A stretch of 6,212 nucleotides of DNA from Rhodospirillales bacterium. GTDB lineage: Bacteria > Pseudomonadota > Alphaproteobacteria > Acetobacterales > Acetobacteraceae. Positions 1-5,848 of the stretch are shown piece after piece. The notes under the pieces are model-generated. The model was not told the DNA's origin, did no database searches, and saw only the letters and a list, made by a program, of their open reading frames with translations. Both the position numbers and the translations under genes were made by a program. Position 1 is the first letter of the stretch. Each line of letters starts with the position of its first letter. The DNA lies in NCBI GenBank assembly GCA_028866335.1, contig JAGWIL010000100.1:1-6212 (forward strand). Direction: 5' to 3'.

Positions 1-534
1 AGCGCCGCTCTTGCTCTGTTTGATGCGTTTTACCGCTCTGGCGCGTTGGTATTCGGCGGCGGCCATGTGGTGCTGCCATTGCTGCGCGGCGCGTTTGTTA
101 CCCCTGGCTGGGTGAGCAATAACAGCTTTCTCGCCGGGTACGGACTGGCTCAGGCTTTGCCAGGCCCGCTTTTTACCTTCGCGGCATATCTTGGTGCGGT
201 GGCGCGCCCGGCCCCGCATGGTGTGATGGGGGCGGCGCTGGGGCTGGCGGGAATATTTTTGCCTGGTTTGCTCGTTCTTATCGGCGCACTGCCATTTTGG
301 CATGGTTTGCGCGACCGCCTTTGGACGCAGGCGGCGATGCGCGGCGTGAACGCCGCCGTGGTGGGGTTGCTGGGGGCCGCACTCTACAATCCGGTTTGGA
401 CGAGTGCGGTGAAAACGTCGGGGGATTTCGGCATCGCGTTGTTTGGCTTTATGCTGCTGACGGTTTGGAAAGCGCCGCCGTTGCTGGTGGTGGCGGTGAG
501 TGCTGCCGGTGGGGTGATACTGGCATTACAATAA
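1..534 (+). CDS. chrA: Chromate transporter ChrA, C-terminal half (5' partial)
   Basis: This is the C-terminal domain of a CHR-family inner-membrane transporter, which in characterised members exports chromate. The frame is open from base 1, so the gene begins outside the window. The TTG at 46 is only an internal leucine codon inside a conserved motif. Of the 177 visible residues, positions 9-26 carry the family motif ending in FGGGHVVLP, 51-65 carry QALPGPLFTFAAYLG, 86-92 carry FLPGLLV and 114-124 carry RGVNAAVVGLL, followed by NPVWTSA. All are typical of CHR domains. Several hydrophobic spans (about 46-66, 75-98, 113-130, 143-157 and 160-176) fit a polytopic membrane protein. Full-length two-domain ChrA proteins have about 400 residues, so this is probably the second half of a long-chain protein; a short-chain single-domain protein is possible. 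The real substrate (chromate, sulfate or another) cannot be told from this part. The TAA stop lies inside an AT-rich inverted repeat. Confidence 0.9.
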   Translation, partial: SAALALFDAFYRSGALVFGGGHVVLPLLRGAFVTPGWVSNNSFLAGYGLAQALPGPLFTFAAYLGAVARPAPHGVMGAALGLAGIFLPGLLVLIGALPFWHGLRDRLWTQAAMRGVNAAVVGLLGAALYNPVWTSAVKTSGDFGIALFGFMLLTVWKAPPLLVVAVSAAGGVILALQ

Positions 535-569
535 AATAGAAATGATGTGTTTCTATTGTTTCTATTTTA
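532..569. repeat. AT-rich inverted repeat with tandem 9-bp direct repeat
   Basis: An 11-bp perfect inverted repeat (TAAAATAGAAA at 532-542 and its complement at 559-569) is separated by 16 bases. Two tandem copies of GTTTCTATT (549-557 and 558-566) overlap the right arm. The left arm includes the chrA stop codon. The block is much richer in A and T than the genes around it. It could be a weak terminator for chrA, since the right arm ends in TTTTAA, or an operator controlling the pirin gene 60 bases downstream. The sequence alone does not decide between these. Confidence 0.6.
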
Positions 570-615
570 ATCTCATATGGGGTGTTTATCTTAAGCGGCG
601 AACAAGATTTTTGTC

Positions 616-621
616 GAGGAG
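616..621 (+). promoter_or_regulatory. Ribosome binding site of the pirin gene
   Basis: GAGGAG ends 8 bases before the ATG at 630. This fixes the start there rather than at the in-frame GTG at 582, which has no purine-rich site in front of it and would add a non-conserved 16-residue extension. Confidence 0.8.
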
Positions 622-629
622 ATACGCCG

Positions 630-1328
630 ATGATTGAACTGAGGCCATTTGCTGAACTGGGCGGTGCGGACCATGGCTGGTTGAAGGCCAGGCACCATTT
701 TTCCTTCGCCAGTTACCACAACCCTGCCCGCCTGGGCTGGGGGCCGTTGCTGGTTTGGAACGATGATACCATTGCACCTGGCACTGGCTTTCCTCCGCAT
801 TCTCACCGGGACATGGAGATTATCACCTATGTCCGCAAAGGTGCGATTACGCATGAGGACAATTTAGGCAATAAGGGCCGTACCGAGGCTGGGGATGTGC
901 AGATTATGTCCGCCGGGACGGGTATTCGCCATAGCGAATATAATCTGGAACCCGGCGAGACGCAGATATTTCAGATATGGATCGCCCCGGAACGGGAAGG
1001 CGAGGCACCGCGCTGGGGGGCTAGGCCATTTCCCAAGGGTGCGCGCGCCGGGCAATTCGTGCCGTTGGCCTCGGGTTATGAGGAGGATGGCGCGCTACCC
1101 TTACGCGCCCCGGCAAGGGTGCTTGGTGCCACGCTGAAGGCTGGCGAGGCCGCGACCTATACGTTGGGCCGGGAGCGCCTGGCTTACCTTGTGCCGGCGG
1201 CGGGCGAAGTGGAGATTGATGGCGTGAAGGTGGCGGCGCGCGATGGCGTTGCGATTAAAGATGTTGAGACGCTGACGATTCGTGCCCTGCAAGATAGCGA
1301 AATTGTGCTGGTGGATACGGCTTCCTGA
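630..1328 (+). CDS. Pirin family protein (YhhW-type bicupin)
   Basis: This is a 232-residue cytoplasmic bicupin of the pirin family, almost the same length as E. coli YhhW (about 231). The N-terminal cupin holds the complete metal-binding set: H57 and H59 in PPHSHRDMEI, and H101 and E103 in GTGIRHSEYN. These positions match the ligands known from pirin structures, so a mononuclear metal site is expected. The N-terminus (LGGADHGWLKARHHFSFASY) and the GDVQIMSAGTGI segment are family hallmarks. The C-terminal part, from about residue 130, is the more divergent second cupin. E. coli YhhW and human pirin have quercetin 2,3-dioxygenase activity in vitro, but the physiological role of bacterial pirins is mostly unsettled and may involve redox or stress responses. 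The gene follows chrA by 95 bases on the same strand. It could be co-transcribed with chrA or use a promoter in the AT-rich spacer; no clear -35/-10 pair was recognised. Confidence 0.93.
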   Translation: MIELRPFAELGGADHGWLKARHHFSFASYHNPARLGWGPLLVWNDDTIAPGTGFPPHSHRDMEIITYVRKGAITHEDNLGNKGRTEAGDVQIMSAGTGIRHSEYNLEPGETQIFQIWIAPEREGEAPRWGARPFPKGARAGQFVPLASGYEEDGALPLRAPARVLGATLKAGEAATYTLGRERLAYLVPAAGEVEIDGVKVAARDGVAIKDVETLTIRALQDSEIVLVDTAS

Positions 1329-1451
1329 ACAATATGCGGCCATAAACGTATCAAAAATAACCTTATTTGAGAGTAATGAAGCCGCGCTGAGTTCGGAATG
1401 AACGTAAACCTAATGCTGCTGGCTTTAAGATTCGATTTGCGGAGGTAACAT
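1329..1451. other. Spacer between pirin gene and small interrupted frame
   Basis: No gene, RNA gene or convincing promoter was recognised. A short complementary pair near 1350-1371 (TCAAAAATAA against TTATTTGA) has almost no loop and is not a good terminator. The stretch is AT-richer than the flanking pirin gene and ends in a strong ribosome binding site (GGAGGT, 1441-1446). It is the first part of a 470-base region (1329-1798) without a well-supported gene. Confidence 0.5.
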
Positions 1452-1697
1452 ATGAGCAATAAACAATTGCTGATTGCACGTTAAAAGTGTTACGGTTTGG
1501 GTATAATGGTGAGTGCAATCCGATCCAGTTCCAAAAAGGAGGCGTTGCTATTGGAGTATAAGCTCCTGGTATCTGGGAAGATTGTGCCTGACACTGGAGA
1601 AAGCAAAGCGGATGTTGAGCTGCGCCTTCGCCAGATTGAGCAGAGTTTGCTGGGGTATCAAACTTCCGAGCCGCCTTCACAAATGGGGCGAGACTGA
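1452..1697 (+). pseudogene. Small unknown reading frame with one in-frame TAA
   Basis: GGAGGT (1441-1446) lies 5 bases before an ATG at 1452, as good a ribosome binding site as any in the window. The frame reads 10 codons (MSNKQLLIAR), meets TAA at 1482-1484, then stays open in the same frame to TGA at 1695-1697. Reading through would give a product of about 81 residues. It has a basic, Ser/Lys-rich middle and a C-terminal charged segment (SKADVELRLRQIEQSLLGY) that could form an amphipathic helix. I do not recognise the protein. Three explanations are open: a gene broken by one nonsense change (for example CAA to TAA), a 10-codon leader peptide followed by a separate small gene, or chance. 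Third-position GC of the distal part is roughly 55%, below what the neighbouring housekeeping genes appear to use, which argues against a long-established gene. Confidence 0.3.
1551..1697 (+). CDS. Hypothetical 48-residue protein (alternative, TTG start)
   Basis: This is the distal part of the interrupted frame, which has its own excellent Shine-Dalgarno sequence. AAGGAGG (1536-1542) is followed by 8 bases and an in-frame TTG at 1551. The product would be about 48 residues beginning (M)EYKLLVSGK, with a short hydrophobic N-terminal part, an acidic/basic helix-prone stretch around residues 18-35, and a polar tail ending in GRD. There is no signal peptide, membrane segment or cysteine motif, and no family is recognised. 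An ATG in the same frame at 1506 has no visible ribosome binding site. The strong site argues for translation, while the lack of homology, the TTG start and the shortness argue against. It ends about 40 bases before an inverted repeat and faces phaB tail to tail. Confidence 0.3.
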   Translation: MEYKLLVSGKIVPDTGESKADVELRLRQIEQSLLGYQTSEPPSQMGRD

Positions 1698-1731
1698 CGA
1701 TGATGTGCTTTTGTTAATGAAAATCTCGACA

Positions 1732-1786
1732 AGCTTTTGATGCTCAAATTTTGGCTGCGTTTCGCGGAGATTTGAGCATCAAAGCT
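1732..1786. repeat. 14-bp perfect inverted repeat between convergent frames
   Basis: TTTGATGCTCAAAT (1736-1749) is the exact reverse complement of 1770-1783, with a 20-base loop. Past a single bulged T at 1735, three more pairs (1732-1734 with 1784-1786) extend the stem. It lies 13 bases beyond the phaB stop codon and 35 beyond the small frame's stop, so it is well placed to terminate or protect transcripts coming from either side. It is unlike a standard intrinsic terminator because the stem is not GC-rich and no U-run follows directly on either strand. Confidence 0.7.
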
Positions 1787-1798
1787 AAAGAGTTGGGT

Positions 1799-2521
1799 TT
1801 AATACATGTGCTGACCGCCATTGATGGAAAGCGTTGATCCGGTGATGAAATCAGCCTCATCGCCGGTAAGAAACACCACACCGCGTGCGATGTCCTCTGC
1901 CTTGCCCAGCCGCCCGCGCGGAATGCGGGCGACGATTTTCTCTAGCACATCTGGCGGCACGGCGCGCACCATGTCGGTGTCCACATAACCGGGTGCAATG
2001 GCGTTCACGGTAATGCCGTTACGCGCCCCTTCCTGTGCAAGCGCCTTGGTGAAGCCGTGAATGCCGGATTTGGCAGCAGCATAATTCACTTGCCCATATT
2101 GTCCGGCCTGGCCGTTGATGGAACCGATATTCACGATGCGGCCGAATTTTTTACCCTTCATGCCATCAAAGGTGGCTTTGCAAAGGTTAAAGCAGGAGCC
2201 AAGGTTTGTGTCGATCACCGCATCCCACATGTCGCGGGTCATTTTACCCAGTACCGCGTCACGGGTGATGCCGGCGTTATTGACCAGGATTTCAACGGCG
2301 CCATGGCGGGCGGCGATGTCGTTTACCGCGGTGGTGCATTCTTCAAAATTTCCCGCATCGAATTTTACCGTTTCGATCCCGGTATCAAGTTGGAACGCCT
2401 GAGCGGCCTCTGTGTTGCCCGCGTAGCTGGCGATAACGAGACGCCCGGCTTTTTGTAGCGCGATGCTTATAGCGGCACCGATGCCGCGCGTTCCGCCTGT
2501 AACCAGTGCTACCCGTGCCAT
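1799..2521 (-). CDS. phaB: Acetoacetyl-CoA reductase PhaB (SDR family)
   Basis: This is a 240-residue short-chain dehydrogenase/reductase of the PhaB type, which reduces acetoacetyl-CoA to (R)-3-hydroxybutyryl-CoA with NADPH in the cytoplasm, the second step of polyhydroxybutyrate synthesis. The Rossmann cofactor motif TGGTRGIG is at residues 8-15 and NNAGITRD at 81-88. The SDR catalytic tetrad is complete: N106, S134 (in NIGSINGQ), Y147 and K151 (YAAAK). The APGYV segment at 176-180 is also present. GQYGQVNYAAAKSG and the C-terminal SINGGQHMY are typical of PhaB rather than FabG, although FabG-like specificity cannot be fully excluded. The start at 2521 is set by a strong AGGAGG site; the frame is open another 17 codons upstream, but that part is not conserved. 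phaA and phaC are not in the window. emrB ends 102 bases upstream on the same strand. Confidence 0.92.
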   Translation of the reverse strand: MARVALVTGGTRGIGAAISIALQKAGRLVIASYAGNTEAAQAFQLDTGIETVKFDAGNFEECTTAVNDIAARHGAVEILVNNAGITRDAVLGKMTRDMWDAVIDTNLGSCFNLCKATFDGMKGKKFGRIVNIGSINGQAGQYGQVNYAAAKSGIHGFTKALAQEGARNGITVNAIAPGYVDTDMVRAVPPDVLEKIVARIPRGRLGKAEDIARGVVFLTGDEADFITGSTLSINGGQHMY

Positions 2522-2526
2522 TGGAA

Positions 2527-2532
2527 CCTCCT
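2527..2532 (-). promoter_or_regulatory. Ribosome binding site of phaB
   Basis: AGGAGG on the minus strand lies 5 bases before the ATG whose last base is 2519. It is immediately preceded by a near-palindromic A/T block (2533-2546, six-base arms GCTTTT/AAAAGC). This block might belong to a promoter or operator, but no -35/-10 pair was recognised. Confidence 0.8.
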
Positions 2533-2554
2533 GCTTTTTTAAAAGCCTAGCGCC

Positions 2555-2599
2555 AAAAAAAGCCGGATGCAAAGGGGCATGTGCGGGTGCGCAGGGCTT
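2555..2599 (-). terminator. Possible terminator after emrB
   Basis: On the minus strand, 25 bases past the emrB stop, AAGCC (2595-2599) can pair with GGCTT (2560-2564), which runs directly into a seven-T tract (2555-2561). Inside the closed loop, TGCG/CGCA and ATGC/GCAT can form two small hairpins. The U-tract is convincing, but the closing stem is short and the structure branched, so efficient termination is uncertain. If it works, it separates emrAB from phaB. Confidence 0.35.
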
Positions 2600-2623
2600 A
2601 ACCGGAGCTGAGGGTAGGCGGCG

Positions 2624-4192
2624 CTAATGCCCGCCGGGAGCGGCTTTGCCGGCCAAGCGGCGGATGCAGAGTGAGGCAAGGAGGGCAACCAACATGCCCA
2701 TGGCCAGCAACCCAAACGCATCGCCATAGGCGAAATAATTGGCCTGCTGCCTTAAGGTTTTTCCAAGAAGAATAATTGCCTGCTGGCGGGCGCTGTCTGC
2801 ATTGGTTAGCCCGTGTGTTTGAAAATACTGCTGCATTGCAGCAATCCTTTCGCGTGTCGCCGGGTTCAGCAGGCTAACATTCTGGTTGATGATAAAAGAA
2901 TGAAATTTCTCGCGGTTGGTAACGAAGGTTTCCACTGTGGCGATGCCAACCGCCCCGCCCAGATTCCGCAGCATGTTGAACAAGGCGGAGGCTGAGCCCG
3001 CATCCTGAGGCGCGATGCCCGCCGTTGCTATCATGGTGATGGGCGGGAACACTAATGCCTGGCCAACGGCGCGGATAAGGTTGGGGATGAGCAGTTGCGG
3101 CCCGCTATCGTTAGGGCCTAGGCTGAGGTTCATCATCAGGCTGATAAAGAACAACAGGAAGCCAAGTGAGAGCAGACGGCGCGGGTCGATCCGCTGCATC
3201 AGCCAGGGCATGAACGGGATGATGAGAAGCTGGGGCAGGCCGATCCAGGCCATGACCAAGCCGGATTGCCGGGCGCTGTAGCCATGGGCTTCCGCCAGAT
3301 AAATTGGGATGAGATAGACGGCGGAGTACAGCACGAAGCCCAGCATGAAGTTGGAGACTGAGCTGAAGCCGAAATTCCAACGCCCGAACAGGCGTAGGTT
3401 AACCAGCGGGGCCTTGTTGCCCGGCCGGAGTTCCTGAAAAAAGAACAAGCCCATGGAAACCACGGAGATAATGGTCAGCCGGGTGATGAAGGCCGAGCCG
3501 AACCAGTCATCCTTGTTGCCTTCCTCCAGCACGGTTTGCAACGTGCTAAGCCCAAGCGCCATGGTGAATACGCCCAGCCAGTCTCCATGCCAGAACCGGT
3601 CCAGATGCATTGGCTCAGGCTTTAAGCCCCAGAGCAGGGCAGGCAGCATGATGGCGCCGGGAATGAGGTTGAGGAAGAAGATATAGCGCCAACCATAGGC
3701 ATCGGTGATCCAGCCGCCGATGGTAGGGCCGATGGCAGGCGCGAAGGTGGCGGTGAGCGCGAACATCGAGAAGCCCACGGGCCGCGCGCGCGGTGGCAGC
3801 AGCAATATCACGCAGACCAGTGCCAGGGGGATGAGCACGCCACCGGAAAAGCCCTGGATGGCGCGCAGCACCACCATTTCCGGGAAATTGGAAGCCAACC
3901 CGCAGGCGGCGGAAAAGATCAGGAACAGCACGGTGTTGCTGATAAGATAGCGCCGGAGCGAGAACACGCCCATCAGCCAGCCGGAAAGCGGGATGACGAT
4001 GATCTCGCCGATGAGATAGGCGGTGGAGATCCAGCCGCCATTATCCAGCCCGGTGCCGATGCCGCCCTGAATATCCGGCAGGGAGGTGTTGACCACCTGG
4101 ATGTTCAGCACCGCCATGAAGGCGCCAAGCAGCGCCCCCGCGACAGCAACCTTGTTTTTAAGCGGAATGGCTTCCGCGGCCGTGTCGCTCAT
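2624..4192 (-). CDS. emrB: EmrB-type DHA2 multidrug exporter (MFS, 14 spans)
   Basis: This is a 522-residue inner-membrane proton-driven exporter of the major facilitator superfamily, DHA2 family, close to the length of E. coli EmrB (about 512). Recognisable motifs are LNIQVVNTSLPDIQGGIG in the first span (29-46), GWLMGVFSLRR in the 2-3 loop (71-81), RAIQGFSGGVLIPL in span 4 (110-123) and GPTIGGWITDAYGWRY in span 5 (155-170). A polar region at about 425-480 would be the large periplasmic loop before the last span (about 488-511). With EmrA and a TolC-like channel, homologues expel uncouplers, hydrophobic drugs, fatty acids or phenolics; the substrate here is unknown. The start ATG overlaps the emrA stop (ATGA, 4189-4192), and no good Shine-Dalgarno sequence precedes it, so translation is probably coupled to emrA. 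No truncation or missing motif was noted. Confidence 0.93.
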   Translation of the reverse strand: MSDTAAEAIPLKNKVAVAGALLGAFMAVLNIQVVNTSLPDIQGGIGTGLDNGGWISTAYLIGEIIVIPLSGWLMGVFSLRRYLISNTVLFLIFSAACGLASNFPEMVVLRAIQGFSGGVLIPLALVCVILLLPPRARPVGFSMFALTATFAPAIGPTIGGWITDAYGWRYIFFLNLIPGAIMLPALLWGLKPEPMHLDRFWHGDWLGVFTMALGLSTLQTVLEEGNKDDWFGSAFITRLTIISVVSMGLFFFQELRPGNKAPLVNLRLFGRWNFGFSSVSNFMLGFVLYSAVYLIPIYLAEAHGYSARQSGLVMAWIGLPQLLIIPFMPWLMQRIDPRRLLSLGFLLFFISLMMNLSLGPNDSGPQLLIPNLIRAVGQALVFPPITMIATAGIAPQDAGSASALFNMLRNLGGAVGIATVETFVTNREKFHSFIINQNVSLLNPATRERIAAMQQYFQTHGLTNADSARQQAIILLGKTLRQQANYFAYGDAFGLLAMGMLVALLASLCIRRLAGKAAPGGH

Positions 4193-5244
4193 TTGCCGTG
4201 ACGCGTATCGATATCCGTTTCCACGGACATGCCGGGGCGAAGCTTGCCAATTTGCGCTTTGGTCAGGTCGATCAGAATTTTCACCGGTACGCGTTGGACG
4301 ATTTTGGTGAAGTTGCCGGTGGCGTTATCCGGTGGCAGCAGCGCAAACTCCTGTCCGGAAGAGGGGTAGATGCTGTCCACATGGCCACGCACCTTCAAGC
4401 CAGGGAAGCCATCAACAGTGATGTTCACGCTCTGGCCGGGGTGGATATGGGTGATCTGGGTTTCCTTGTAATTGGCCAGCACATAAACCTGAGAGAGCGG
4501 CACGATAGCCATGATCTGCGTGCCAGGTTGCAGGTAATCGCCCACCGCGACGGTTTTGTTGCCCACAATGCCGGCAAAGGGCGCGCGGATGGCGGTGTGG
4601 GCAAGGTTGAGCTGCGCCTGGGCAAGCTGCGCCTGCGCGCGGATGGCGGCCGCTTTCGCGCCCTGCAACCCGGCCTTCAGCACATCCATCTGGCGCTGTG
4701 CCGCGTGAAAATTGGCTCGGTCCGCCGCCAGCCCGGCTTGGGCGGTTAGAAGGTCGGTGTTGGCTTGCTCGGTGTTTTGCACTGTGCCCGCACCCTTGGC
4801 GGAAAGGCTGGCATAACGGCGCTGGTTCTGCGCGGCAAAGCTCAGCCTGGCCTCGTCGGCCTGCACAGCGGCGGCGGCGGCGGCGATTTTGGAGGGTTGC
4901 AGGGCAAGCAGCGCCTGGTCGTTGGCGATTTCTGCCGTGGCGCTGGAGAGCCCGGCCTGGGCCTCATTAACCGCATTTTGGTAATCGCGCGGGTCGATCC
5001 GGGCCAGAAGTTGCCCTTGCACAACCGGTTGGTTCTCATTCACCGCCACGGCGGTGACATAGCCGGAAACCTTGGCGGCGGTCAGGCTTGAATCAGCGGC
5101 GAGGTAGGAATCGTCCGTGCTGACGAAATACTGCCCCACGAGCAGGTAATTAATGAGCCAGATACCCAGGGCGAGCACGGCGATAACAATACCGGCGCCA
5201 ACCAGAAGGCGGCGCCGATGAGGTGATGCTTGATTATCCGACAC
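4189..5244 (-). CDS. emrA: EmrA-type periplasmic adaptor (HlyD/MFP family)
   Basis: This is a 351-residue membrane fusion protein that links an inner-membrane exporter to an outer-membrane channel. A short basic cytoplasmic tail (SPHRRR) is followed by one membrane anchor at about residues 13-36. The biotinyl-lipoyl half motif TDDSYLAADSSLTAAKVSGYV is at 43-63. A long Ala/Gln/Glu-rich alpha-helical hairpin spans about 88-215, and the second lipoyl half with APFAGIVGNKTVAVGDYLQPG is at 221-241. The beta-barrel part includes LANYKETQ (256-263) and the EmrA hallmark ATGNFTKIVQRVPVKI (308-323). Length and order match the EmrA family. Translation starts at a GTG (5244); an in-frame TGA four codons upstream excludes an earlier start. 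The nusG stop is 61 bases upstream on the same strand, and emrB overlaps the 3' end by four bases. No outer-membrane factor or MarR/TetR regulator gene is visible. Residues 121-126 are six consecutive alanines from a GCC-type triplet run (about 4868-4886). Confidence 0.93.
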   Translation of the reverse strand: MSDNQASPHRRRLLVGAGIVIAVLALGIWLINYLLVGQYFVSTDDSYLAADSSLTAAKVSGYVTAVAVNENQPVVQGQLLARIDPRDYQNAVNEAQAGLSSATAEIANDQALLALQPSKIAAAAAAVQADEARLSFAAQNQRRYASLSAKGAGTVQNTEQANTDLLTAQAGLAADRANFHAAQRQMDVLKAGLQGAKAAAIRAQAQLAQAQLNLAHTAIRAPFAGIVGNKTVAVGDYLQPGTQIMAIVPLSQVYVLANYKETQITHIHPGQSVNITVDGFPGLKVRGHVDSIYPSSGQEFALLPPDNATGNFTKIVQRVPVKILIDLTKAQIGKLRPGMSVETDIDTRHGK

Positions 5245-5250
5245 GCAAAA

Positions 5251-5277
5251 ATCTCACGAAAATGCCGGAGCTGAGAT
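5251..5277 (-). promoter_or_regulatory. Possible hairpin before emrA covering its weak ribosome binding site
   Basis: On the minus strand ATCTCA (5272-5277) is complementary to TGAGAT (5251-5256), with a 15-base loop, and a run of five T residues (5247-5251) follows. It lies between the nusG stop and the emrA GTG. It could be a weak terminator for the secE-nusG transcript. Alternatively, because GAG in the right arm is the best candidate Shine-Dalgarno sequence of emrA, it could limit emrA translation. The stem is only six pairs, so both readings are tentative. Confidence 0.3.
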
Positions 5278-5305
5278 AAGGGGGCTTTGACGAATTGCAA
5301 CCCTG

Positions 5306-5836
5306 TTAGAGTTTCTCCACCTGCGCGTATTCGAGGTCCACCGGGGTGGAGCGGCCGAAGATGGAGACGGAGACCTTCACGCGGCCCTTGTCTTCGTCCA
5401 CTTCCTCCACCACGCCGTTGAAGCTGGTGAACGGGCCATCCGCCACGCGGACCTGCTCGCCGATCTCGAAGATAACAGCCGGGCGGCGGGTTTCCGTACC
5501 CTCCTGCTGCTGCTTCATGATGCGCTCAGCCTCGGCATTGGTGATGGGGCTGGGCTTGTTGCGGCTGCCCAAAAACCCGGTGACGCGGGGGATATCCTTC
5601 ACCAGATGCCAGGTGTCATCCGTCATATCCATATTCAGCAGGATATAGCCGGGGAAGAACTTCCGCTCGGTATTCACCTTCTGGGCGCGGCGCACCTCCA
5701 TCACCTCTTCGGTCGGCACCACGATATCGCCGATATGATCGGCGAGACCCTTCAGCTCCGCCTGCTCTTTTACCTGCTGGGCGATTTTTTTCTCGAAACC
5801 GGAATAAACGTGCAGAACATACCAGCGTTTGGCCAT
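5306..5836 (-). CDS. nusG: Transcription termination/antitermination factor NusG
   Basis: This is a 176-residue NusG, close to the usual bacterial length of about 176-181. It binds the RNA polymerase clamp, increases processivity, and couples to Rho or to ribosomal protein S10. The NGN domain covers about 1-110, with the opening KRWYVLHVYSGFEKK, PTEEVMEVRR (41-50) and KFFPGYILLNMDM (59-71) as signature segments. After a linker, the KOW domain covers about 123-176, with GEQVRVADGPFTSFNGVVEEVD and SIFGRSTPVDLEYAQVEKL. The start at 5836 is fixed by homology and by AAGGA 7 bases upstream; the open frame continues 36 codons further into secE but without conservation. The gene begins 10 bases after the secE stop, indicating one operon. 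Downstream, emrA occupies the place where rplK usually sits. Confidence 0.97.
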   Translation of the reverse strand: MAKRWYVLHVYSGFEKKIAQQVKEQAELKGLADHIGDIVVPTEEVMEVRRAQKVNTERKFFPGYILLNMDMTDDTWHLVKDIPRVTGFLGSRNKPSPITNAEAERIMKQQQEGTETRRPAVIFEIGEQVRVADGPFTSFNGVVEEVDEDKGRVKVSVSIFGRSTPVDLEYAQVEKL

Positions 5837-5841
5837 TGAAA

Positions 5842-5848
5842 TTTCCTT
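5842..5848 (-). promoter_or_regulatory. Ribosome binding site of nusG, overlapping the secE stop
   Basis: On the minus strand AAGGAAA starts within the secE TAA codon (5847-5849), and its core AAGGA lies 7 bases before the nusG ATG. This confirms the short NusG start and suggests translational coupling of secE and nusG. Confidence 0.7.

Noticed and set aside
582..629. GTG-started 16-residue extension of the pirin gene
   Set aside because: There is no ribosome binding site in front of 582 and the extension does not resemble pirins, while ATG 630 has GAGGAG at 8 bases and gives the canonical metal-ligand numbering.
1350..1371. Possible terminator after the pirin gene
   Set aside because: The complementary arms are AT-only for the most part, separated by two bases, and need unpaired A residues; there is no GC-rich stem or T-run.
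2057..2458. 133-codon plus-strand frame opposite phaB
   Set aside because: It is the shadow of an SDR gene with a complete catalytic set.
2522..2572. Seventeen-residue N-terminal extension of PhaB
   Set aside because: AGGAGG lies inside it, directly before ATG 2521, and SDR proteins of this type begin a few residues before the TGGTRGIG motif.
4198..4749. 183-codon plus-strand frame opposite emrA
   Set aside because: It is antisense to a gene with clear EmrA motifs. Long opposite frames are expected in GC-rich coding DNA, and the translation resembles nothing recognisable.
4868..4886. GCG/CGG triplet run as a possible phase-variable repeat
   Set aside because: It encodes six alanines in the EmrA helical hairpin. 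Changes in triplet number would not shift the frame, and Ala-rich helices are normal here.
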